NCBI GenBank assembly: GCA_903958265.1
Contig: CAJBSQ010000405.1
Coordinates: 1 to 7,901 of the forward strand
Origin: an uncultured Planctomycetaceae bacterium
Lineage (GTDB): Bacteria; Planctomycetota; Planctomycetia; Pirellulales; UBA1268
Direction: 5' to 3'
Length of the DNA stretch: 7,901 nucleotides
Shown piece after piece: positions 1-4,773 of this stretch. A program made the translations under genes and the position numbers. The notes under the pieces are model-generated. The model had not been told where the DNA came from. It saw only the letters and a list, made by a program, of their open reading frames with translations, and searched no databases. Each line of letters opens with the position of its first letter. Position 1 is the first letter of the stretch.

Positions 1-118
1 CAGCAGGCATCGCTCATGGGGAGGGTGTGCCGGCGTGGTGTCCTCGATACACTCGCAACGCAGCGTCCTCCGTTTTGGCGGCGGTGCCGACGCATAGCGC
101 TGGAGCGGCGGGTGAGAG

Positions 119-147
119 TTGAATCCAAAATGTTGAATGTGTAGAGT
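119..147 (+). promoter_or_regulatory. Candidate sigma-70-like promoter of the response regulator
   Basis: TTGAAT at 119-124 and TAGAGT at 142-147 are separated by 17 bp, and each matches the -35 or -10 consensus at four of six positions. They lie in the only AT-rich patch upstream of the response regulator. A second TTGAAT occurs at 133-138, and a good -35-like TTGACG at 148-153 lacks a convincing partner at the right distance. Transcription from the first pair would begin near 154 and leave a leader of about 55 nt. This rests on sequence match only. Confidence 0.3.
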
Positions 148-193
148 TTGACGTCGAAGAGGCCATTGGGAACGTAGTGCGGCGACCAGTCGC

Positions 194-200
194 GGAAGGG
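194..200 (+). promoter_or_regulatory. Ribosome binding site deciding the response regulator start
   Basis: GGAAGGG at 194-200 lies 10 nt before the ATG at 211, and GAGG at 204-207 lies 3 nt before it. The in-frame TTG at 202 sits only 1 nt after GGAAGGG, too close for initiation, so the ATG at 211 is preferred. Confidence 0.5.
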
Positions 201-210
201 TTTGAGGCAC

Positions 211-843
211 ATGGCGATCAAGGTGGTGATTGCGGACGATCACGAGGTGGTCCGTCGCGGGCTGGTGAGTCTTTTGGCCGGTTCTGACGTCAAAATCGTC
301 GGCGAAGCGACGAGTGGCGAAGAGGCCGTGAAGGTCTGCAAGAAGGCGAAGCCCGACGTCGTCTTGCTCGACATCCGCATGCAGGGCAAGGACGGGCTGC
401 TGGCCCTCGAGAAGATCCGGGCCGAGATGCCGGCCATCCGCTGCGTGATGCTGTCGACGTTCGACAATCCGACCTACGTCGCCCGGGCCGTGGCCGGCGG
501 GGCCCACGACTACATGCTCAAGGGGTGCACGCGGAGCGAGTTGCTCACCTCGATCACCGGCGCCGCCGCCGGCCAACTACCGATGAAGGCGGGAGAACTG
601 CGGCGGGTCGCCACCACGATGGCCAATCGCGTAGCCACGGCCGACCCGGACATCCCGCTGACGCAGCGGGAGACGCAGGTGCTCAGGCACATGGCGTTGG
701 GTCTCTCCAACAAGGAGATCGCTCAGTCCCTGACGATCAGCGTGGAGACGGTCAAAGAGCACGTGCAAAATATCCTGCGAAAGATCGCCGTCAGCGACCG
801 CACGCAGGCCGCCGTGTGGGCCGTCCGCCGCGGGCTGGTCTGA
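211..843 (+). CDS. NarL/LuxR-family two-component response regulator
   Basis: This is a 210-residue DNA-binding response regulator. A partner histidine kinase would phosphorylate its receiver domain, and the C-terminal domain would then bind promoters. The receiver (about residues 3-118) has the acidic pocket D9-D10, the phospho-acceptor D54 in VVLLDIRM, the switch residue at S82-T83, and K104 in YMLKG. A linker leads to a LuxR-type helix-turn-helix (about 150-210), with LTQRETQVL opening the domain and NKEIAQSL plus SVETVKEHV forming the recognition region. Residue 58 is Q, where the family usually has proline after the methionine of the D-x-x-M-P motif. The start at ATG 211 is chosen over the in-frame TTG at 202 on Shine-Dalgarno spacing. 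No histidine kinase lies in the window, so it is an orphan here and its signal and targets cannot be read. It converges with xerC, 82 bp away. Family assignment is secure. Confidence 0.93.
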   Translation: MAIKVVIADDHEVVRRGLVSLLAGSDVKIVGEATSGEEAVKVCKKAKPDVVLLDIRMQGKDGLLALEKIRAEMPAIRCVMLSTFDNPTYVARAVAGGAHDYMLKGCTRSELLTSITGAAAGQLPMKAGELRRVATTMANRVATADPDIPLTQRETQVLRHMALGLSNKEIAQSLTISVETVKEHVQNILRKIAVSDRTQAAVWAVRRGLV

Positions 844-847
844 AGAA

Positions 848-876
848 CCCCGCAGGCTCCTCCCCCCCGCAGGCTC
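848..876. repeat. Pair of 12-bp direct repeats after the response regulator
   Basis: CCCCGCAGGCTC occurs at 848-859 and again at 865-876, separated by 5 bp, starting 4 bp after the response regulator stop codon. Each copy contains CCGCAGGCT, a 9-mer that recurs elsewhere in the window in both orientations. The function is unknown. Confidence 0.7.
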
Positions 877-897
877 GCAGCGGTGCAGATCTTCGTG

Positions 898-930
898 CCG
901 GCACCAACGCCGGGGTGGGCCCCGCTCACC
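898..930 (+). terminator. GC-rich hairpins in the convergent gap, possible terminator
   Basis: Two stems follow one another. CCGGC (898-902) pairs with GCCGG (909-913). GGTGGGC (914-920) pairs with GCTCACC (924-930) around a CCC loop, with one G-U pair in plus-strand RNA. The second stem overlaps the xerC stop codon and pairs less well in the minus transcript, so it would serve the response regulator transcript better. There is no T tract, so it is not a classical intrinsic terminator. Confidence 0.25.
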
Positions 931-1849
931 GCGCCCGCGGATGGGCCTTGTCGAAGGCCTCGAGAAGACGACTGGTCGTGACGTGGGTGTAGATCTGCGT
1001 GGTGACGAGGCTCTTGTGGCCGAGGAGTTCCTGCACGCTCCGGATGTCGGCCCCGGCGTCGAGCAGGTGCGTGGCGAAGCTGTGGCGGAGCGTATGGGGG
1101 CTGGCCTTGCCGGCGAGCCCGGCCACGGCGAGATGCTTTTCCAGCAGCCGCGCGACGCCCCGCACCGAGAGCCTGCCGCCGAGTTTGTTGGTGAACACCG
1201 CTCGCGTTGCGGCTTTTCCACCGCCCGGAGACGTGGGCCGGGCTGCCAGCCACGCCCGGACCGCCGCGTGCGCGTGCGAGCCCACGATCCCGTGACGCTC
1301 GCGCCGCCCTTTGCCGCGGATCCGCACCGTGCCGTTTCGCAGGTCGAGATCACCGTCGTCGATCGTGACGAGCTCCCGCACGCGGCAGCCTGCGGAGTAC
1401 ATCAGCTCGAGGATCGCCCGGTCCCTCAGACCGCCAGCCTGCCCCGGGTGAGGCGCCGCGAGCAGGCGACTGATCTCATCCCCCGTGAGAAACTTTGGCA
1501 GCTTCCGCGGACGGCGCGGGCTGCGGAGCGGCTTGGCCGGGTTCGCCCGCACCCACCCCTCGCGCTGGCCGAAGGCGTAGAAACTCCGCATGCTGGCCAG
1601 CTTGCGGGCCACCGTGGAAGGGGCGTATCCGGCGGCGTGCAGCCCGGCGGCAAACCGCCGCAGGATCACGCTGGAGGCGTCGCCCGGTGAAGGGCAACCG
1701 GCCGAGACGAGAAACTCCTCGAGTTGGAGCAGATCCTCGCGGTAGCTCTTGATCGTCAGCGGTGAGCCGCCGCGCTCGGCGGCCATGTGCCTGAGGAACC
1801 GTTCGATCGCCGCGGAGAACGGCCCGCGTTCGGAGGCTCGGGATGGCAT
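926..1849 (-). CDS. xerC: Tyrosine recombinase, XerC type
   Basis: This is a site-specific tyrosine recombinase of 307 residues, the usual Xer length. XerC works with XerD at dif to resolve chromosome dimers before division. The N-terminal SAM-like DNA-binding domain (about residues 11-100) includes the STVARKLASMRSFYAF stretch. The catalytic domain (about 118-295) carries the full active site: R156 in GCRVREL, K180 in RGKGR, H252 and R255 in HTLRHSFATHLL, H278 in LLGHKSL, and nucleophile Y287 in TQIYTHV. The ending, in which KAHPRA follows the tyrosine helix, resembles XerC more than XerD. The ATG at 1849 gives a normal-length protein but has no strong Shine-Dalgarno sequence. It starts 19 bp after the small gene at 1869-2102, on the same strand, so the two are probably cotranscribed. 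No inverted repeats, att sites or cargo genes flank it, which favours a housekeeping Xer over a mobile-element integrase. Confidence 0.9.
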   Translation of the reverse strand: MPSRASERGPFSAAIERFLRHMAAERGGSPLTIKSYREDLLQLEEFLVSAGCPSPGDASSVILRRFAAGLHAAGYAPSTVARKLASMRSFYAFGQREGWVRANPAKPLRSPRRPRKLPKFLTGDEISRLLAAPHPGQAGGLRDRAILELMYSAGCRVRELVTIDDGDLDLRNGTVRIRGKGRRERHGIVGSHAHAAVRAWLAARPTSPGGGKAATRAVFTNKLGGRLSVRGVARLLEKHLAVAGLAGKASPHTLRHSFATHLLDAGADIRSVQELLGHKSLVTTQIYTHVTTSRLLEAFDKAHPRAR

Positions 1850-1868
1850 GGCTGGGGTGACCGCCGAG

Positions 1869-2102
1869 TCACGCGGGGCGATCGGCCCGGGGGACGAATC
1901 GCAGCCGCCGCGGCCGAGGGGTGTTTTGTCGCACCTTTTGGCCGAGCACCGCGGCGTCGTACCAGGAGAAACTCAGCTCGGGATTGGCGGCGTGTCGTGC
2001 CAAGGCCTCGATCGCCTGGTCACAGCTTTCGTCGTCGTAAAGAAAAACGTAGCGCTCGCCCCCTTTGACGAGTGCGATCACGTTGATGTCACGGGCGGCC
2101 AT
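1869..2102 (-). CDS. Small protein of unknown function upstream of xerC
   Basis: I cannot assign a function to this 77-residue protein. The ATG at 2102 is supported by GAGGA at 2108-2112 on the minus strand, 5 nt upstream. The residues also change there from arginine- and proline-rich shadow sequence to protein-like sequence. The N-terminus (about residues 6-23, around INVIALVKGGERYVFLYDD) looks like two beta strands joined by a KGGE turn. Residues 25-40 look helical (QAIEALARHAAN), followed by NPELSFSWYDAAVLGQK. The last 20 residues are basic and proline-containing, probably disordered. There is no signal peptide, membrane segment or cysteine pair; C27 is the only cysteine. The reading frame stays open well upstream of 2102, but that part overlaps the deacetylase in another frame and does not look real. 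The 19-bp gap to xerC suggests cotranscription. The coding call is moderately confident and the function is open. Confidence 0.7.
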   Translation of the reverse strand: MAARDINVIALVKGGERYVFLYDDESCDQAIEALARHAANPELSFSWYDAAVLGQKVRQNTPRPRRLRFVPRADRPA

Positions 2103-2350
2103 GAGTGTCCTCGGGGCGAACGCCGTGGCCAGATGAGTCGGCCACCCTTTCGGGTATCGGCATCGGATCGGCTGCGACCGCAGGCTTCCAGCTCGCGCTC
2201 GCCAAGTCTCCGCGATCGGGCCAGTCGCCCTCGAAGTGGCGGGGACCGGGGGATTTCCCCACGACTCTGGGAAGTCTGTGCCGACCGCGGCGGCGAACGG
2301 GGCCGGTTCGCGGACCCTGGCAGGCGCCGGCGACGGCGCGGGGAGCGTGG
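2103..2350. other. 248-bp gap between deacetylase and small gene
   Basis: I see no gene here. It contains a perfect inverted repeat, GCGAAC (2293-2298) and GTTCGC (2306-2311) with a 7-nt loop, about 40 bp past the deacetylase stop; one copy of the recurrent 9-mer CCGCAGGCT (2178-2186); and GGGGA/TCCCC arms at 2249-2260. No T tract follows the hairpin on the minus strand and no convincing promoter hexamers were found, so whether the deacetylase and the small gene/xerC pair share a transcript is unresolved. Confidence 0.4.
2108..2112 (-). promoter_or_regulatory. Shine-Dalgarno site fixing the small gene's start
   Basis: GAGGA on the minus strand lies 5 nt before the ATG at 2102. The frame is open for about 180 codons upstream, so this site is the main evidence for the short product. 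Confidence 0.6.
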
Positions 2351-3034
2351 TCAGAACAGACCCGAGAAGGTCCGCAGGGCAACGGGCTCTCGCGCCCAGA
2401 AGGGTTCGCCGTGCGACGTGCCGATCACCGATCCCCACCAGGCGTCGGCGGCAGCGACCCGATCGAGCACGCCGGGAGTGCCGGTGGGCTGGGGGAACTG
2501 GCTGGCGTAGCAGGCCAGGCTGCGGCACTTGAGGTTCCAGGTCGACGAGATATCGACGACGAACGACGGCCTGCGGACCGTCTTGAGGTGCACGCAGGCG
2601 TAGTGGTAGATCCGTTCGGGGTGCCATGGCTCGCCGTCCAAATCGCACTTGGTCAACTTGGCCCAGAACCGCGCCGCCTCGACCAGTCGCGTTGCGGCCA
2701 CGTGGTCAGGGTGGGCATCCACCCAGTGGGGCGCGAAGAGCCACCGCGGACGCGAACGCCTGATCACCCCAGCCAGCGATCCGCGGGCCCGCAGGCTGGC
2801 TCGGAGACGGCGGTTGGGCAGGCCGAGGTTTTCCCGCCAGGTGATGCCAAGAGCAGCCGACGCCGCGGCCGTTTCGCGGGTCCGGATCTCAACCGATCCT
2901 CGGGGGGTGGGCTCGCCGTCGGTCAGGTCGAGGATGCCCACCGACATGCCCTGCGCGAGCATCAGGGCGATCGTGCCCCCCATGCCAAGTTCCGCGTCGT
3001 CGGGGTGGGGGGCGATCACCAAGGCATCGAGCAT
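2351..3034 (-). CDS. bshB1: PIG-L/LmbE-family deacetylase, BshB1-like
   Basis: This is a zinc-dependent N-deacetylase of 227 residues, close to the BshB1 length. BshB1 removes the acetyl group from GlcNAc-malate in bacillithiol synthesis; related PIG-L enzymes act on other GlcNAc conjugates. Residues 9-17 read PHPDDAELG and contain zinc ligands H10 and D13 and the presumed base D12. HPDH at 108-111 supplies the third zinc ligand H111 and the catalytic histidine H108. BshB1-like details are LTDGEPTPRG after the second strand, RTRET, ENLGLP at 68-73, YASQF near 176 and the late GSVIGTSHGEPF. The ATG at 3034 is preferred because GGAG (minus strand, 3041-3044) lies 6 nt upstream and the HPDD motif then begins at the usual depth; an open extension to 3106 adds nothing conserved. 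The fold is certain. The substrate is less sure, because no bshA or bshC gene is in the window. It is divergent from the M32 peptidase. Confidence 0.87.
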   Translation of the reverse strand: MLDALVIAPHPDDAELGMGGTIALMLAQGMSVGILDLTDGEPTPRGSVEIRTRETAAASAALGITWRENLGLPNRRLRASLRARGSLAGVIRRSRPRWLFAPHWVDAHPDHVAATRLVEAARFWAKLTKCDLDGEPWHPERIYHYACVHLKTVRRPSFVVDISSTWNLKCRSLACYASQFPQPTGTPGVLDRVAAADAWWGSVIGTSHGEPFWAREPVALRTFSGLF

Positions 3035-3040
3035 GAGAGG

Positions 3041-3044
3041 CTCC
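3041..3044 (-). promoter_or_regulatory. Shine-Dalgarno site of the deacetylase
   Basis: GGAG on the minus strand lies 6 nt before the ATG at 3034. It decides between this start and the longer open frame beginning at 3106. Confidence 0.6.
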
Positions 3045-3095
3045 AGGGAAGGGCATGCGGTCGACGTTCTGCAGGGCCCGTGACGGGGCCGAGGT

Positions 3096-3125
3096 TTGCG
3101 GATCACCTGCTCCGGCGATCATACT
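3096..3125 (+). promoter_or_regulatory. Candidate promoter of the M32 gene, possibly leaderless
   Basis: CATACT at 3120-3125 resembles a -10 box (four of six), with TTGCGG at 3096-3101 as a poor -35 and an 18-bp spacer. Transcription would begin about 7 nt on, at or next to the ATG at 3133. The start codon also has no Shine-Dalgarno sequence, so a leaderless message would be consistent. Evidence is sequence match only. Confidence 0.25.
3118..3123 (-). promoter_or_regulatory. Candidate -10 box of the deacetylase promoter
   Basis: Read on the minus strand this is TATGAT, five of six matches to the -10 consensus. It would give a start site near 3111 and a leader of about 77 nt before the deacetylase ATG. 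No good -35 box lies 16-19 bp further upstream, inside the M32 coding start. It overlaps the candidate plus-strand -10 at 3120-3125. Confidence 0.3.
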
Positions 3126-3132
3126 CCGGCTG

Positions 3133-4680
3133 ATGAACCAGCCGACGCCTTCCGAACCCCGCCCCCGTTCGCCTGATGAGCTGTTTGGGGCAGCCTGCGG
3201 ACACGCGCGGCGGACGGCCGTTCTGGCCAGCGTGGAGGCGGTCCTCGGTTGGGATGAGCAGACGATGCTGCCCCCCGCCGCCGCGGCACACCGGGCGGAT
3301 CAGGCCGCGGAGATGGCGGCCATCGTTCACCGGCAGCGGACGCTCCCCGAGCAGGCCGACCGCCTGGAGCGGCTGGCCGGGTCGTCGCTCGCCACCGCGG
3401 GTACTCCCGAGCAGCGGGCGACGATCCGCCTGCTGAAACGTGACGTCGAGAAGCAGGCCCGGTTGCCGCAGCGGCTCGTCGAGGAGCTGGCCCGTGCGGG
3501 GGTGGAGGGGCAGCAGGCCTGGGTCGCCGCCCGGGCGTCGTCGTCGTGGGCGGGTCTCAGGCCCCACCTGGTGCGGATGTTCGCCCTGAAGCGGGAGCAG
3601 GCGGCCTGCCAGCGGCCCGATCTCGATCCCTACGACGCGCTGCTTGACGACTACGAGCCCGGAGCGCGATGGCGCGGCGTGGCTGAGCGGTTCGCGCCGC
3701 TCCGGGAGGCGATCGTGCCGCTCGTGCAGGCCTGCATCGGTTCGTCCCGGCGGCCCGATGATGGGCTGTTCTCGCAGTGGGTGTATCCGGTCGACGCGCA
3801 GCAGGCGTTCGTTCGCGAGGTCGCGAAGCGGATCGGGTTCGACTTCAACCGCGGACGGCTCGACACCACCGCGCACCCCTTCTGCACCTCGCTCGGCCCG
3901 GACGACTGCCGGATCACGACCCGGTGGAACGACCGCTTCCTGCCCACGGCCCTGTTCGGCGTGCTCCACGAGGCGGGGCACGGCCTCTACGAACAGGGGC
4001 TGCCCCGCGAGTGGTACGGCTTACCTCCCGGCGAGTCGGCGTCGCTTGGCATCCACGAGTCGCAGTCGCGGCTCTGGGAGAATCTCATCGGCCGGTCACG
4101 GCCCTTCTGGAACTGGTGCCTGCCGCTGGCCAAGGCTGCGTTTCCCCAGGCACTCGGCGAGGTCGGCATCGAGGAGTTTCACGATGCGCTCATGGTGGTG
4201 CGGCCCTCGTTCATCCGCGTCGAAGCCGACGAGGTGACCTACAACCTGCATGTCATGCTGCGGTTCGATCTGGAGCGGGCCGTGGTGCGCGGCGAACTCG
4301 CGGTCGACGACCTGCCCGACGCCTGGAACGAACGCTTCGAGCGGGACTTCGGGATGCGTCCTCCGGACGACGCCCACGGCGTGCTCCAGGACATCCACTG
4401 GAGTGCTGGGCTGATCGGCTACTTTCCGACCTACACGCTGGGCACCATGTTTGCATCGCAGCTGCTGGCGGCGATCCGGCGGGCGATCCCGGATCTCGAC
4501 GCGGGGCTCGCCACCGGACGGTTCGACGAACTGCGTGGCTGGCTCCGGCGCGAGGTGCATGCCGCGGGCCGGATGCTGGAATCGGAGCCCCTGATCGAGC
4601 GGGCGACCGGGATGCCTGTGTCGGGCACGTGGCTGGCGGAGAGCCTCCGGGAGCGGTACGGACGGGCCTACGGGCTGTGA
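3133..4680 (+). CDS. M32-family metallocarboxypeptidase
   Basis: This is a 515-residue zinc carboxypeptidase of family M32 (Taq/Pfu carboxypeptidase type), which trims residues from peptide C-termini and is normally cytoplasmic. The length is typical. Signatures appear in order: the N-terminal GWDEQTMLPP at 39-48; HPFC at 248-251; DCRITTRW at 258-265; the zinc helix HEAGH at 279-283 with catalytic E280; the second zinc region HESQSRLWEN at 308-317 with E309 as third ligand; EADEVTYNLHVMLRF near 364-378; and HWSAGLIGYFPTYTLG at 422-437. No signal peptide or membrane segment is seen. I place the start at ATG 3133 because the conserved N-terminus begins soon after it. An in-frame ATG at 3055 would add 26 residues that look like untranslated sequence. 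No Shine-Dalgarno sequence precedes 3133. It may be monocistronic, since the next gene has its own promoter-like box. The peptide substrate is not predictable. Confidence 0.95.
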   Translation: MNQPTPSEPRPRSPDELFGAACGHARRTAVLASVEAVLGWDEQTMLPPAAAAHRADQAAEMAAIVHRQRTLPEQADRLERLAGSSLATAGTPEQRATIRLLKRDVEKQARLPQRLVEELARAGVEGQQAWVAARASSSWAGLRPHLVRMFALKREQAACQRPDLDPYDALLDDYEPGARWRGVAERFAPLREAIVPLVQACIGSSRRPDDGLFSQWVYPVDAQQAFVREVAKRIGFDFNRGRLDTTAHPFCTSLGPDDCRITTRWNDRFLPTALFGVLHEAGHGLYEQGLPREWYGLPPGESASLGIHESQSRLWENLIGRSRPFWNWCLPLAKAAFPQALGEVGIEEFHDALMVVRPSFIRVEADEVTYNLHVMLRFDLERAVVRGELAVDDLPDAWNERFERDFGMRPPDDAHGVLQDIHWSAGLIGYFPTYTLGTMFASQLLAAIRRAIPDLDAGLATGRFDELRGWLRREVHAAGRMLESEPLIERATGMPVSGTWLAESLRERYGRAYGL

Positions 4681-4684
4681 GCCT

Positions 4685-4696
4685 GACCGGCCGGTC
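4685..4696. repeat. 12-bp perfect palindrome after the M32 stop
   Basis: GACCGGCCGGTC is self-complementary over all 12 bases. It starts 4 bp after the M32 stop codon and ends 29 bp before the candidate -10 box of the next gene, just upstream of where the -35 would fall. It could be an operator or chance in GC-rich sequence. Without a loop or T tract it is a poor terminator. Confidence 0.4.
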
Positions 4697-4722
4697 GCCG
4701 CCGCGCCCCTGGAAAATCCCGC

Positions 4723-4731
4723 TGGTACAAT
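4723..4731 (+). promoter_or_regulatory. Extended -10 promoter of the acidic membrane protein gene
   Basis: TGG followed by TACAAT (4726-4731) fits an extended -10 element, with five of six matches in the hexamer plus the TG at the correct spacing. No recognisable -35 is present, as is common for extended -10 promoters. The start site would be near 4738, giving a leader of about 36 nt that contains the Shine-Dalgarno sequence. Confidence 0.5.
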
Positions 4732-4761
4732 CCCGGCACCGTTGGGATGGGTGTTCCCCCT

Positions 4762-4765
4762 GGAG
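4762..4765 (+). promoter_or_regulatory. Shine-Dalgarno site deciding the acidic protein start
   Basis: GGAG at 4762-4765 lies 8 nt before the ATG at 4774. The earlier in-frame ATG at 4747 has no such site and sits only about 9 nt past the predicted transcription start, so 4774 is preferred. Confidence 0.55.
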
Positions 4766-4773
4766 CGAGAGCG

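Larger units (their letters stand above)
1..210. other. Upstream region with no convincing gene
   Basis: One plus-strand frame is open from the window edge to a TAG at 142-144, but its translation is arginine-rich and matches no family I know. It could be the tail of an upstream gene or chance. The other plus-strand frames close earlier, near positions 95 and 120. An ATG on the minus strand at 15-17 could start a leftward gene leaving the window, but no Shine-Dalgarno sequence precedes it. From about 118 to 152 the base composition shifts to AT-rich, unlike the rest of the window, which fits a promoter region for the response regulator. Confidence 0.4.

Noticed and set aside
15..144. Possible upstream gene tail or short gene in the first 144 bases
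   Set aside because: The translation is arginine-rich with no family resemblance. Two other frames are equally uninformative, and the window edge prevents a decision.
941..1690. 249-codon plus-strand open frame opposite xerC
   Set aside because: XerC on the other strand has all six catalytic residues. This frame is a GC-rich antisense shadow without recognisable features.
926..1849. XerC as integrase of an integron, island or phage
   Set aside because: No inverted repeats, att-like duplications, gene cassettes, tRNA or phage genes flank it, and its sequence and length fit the housekeeping XerC.
2249..2260. GGGGATTTCCCC inverted repeat in the deacetylase/small gene gap
   Set aside because: Five-bp arms with a 2-nt centre cannot form a stable hairpin, and no matching site elsewhere suggests an operator.
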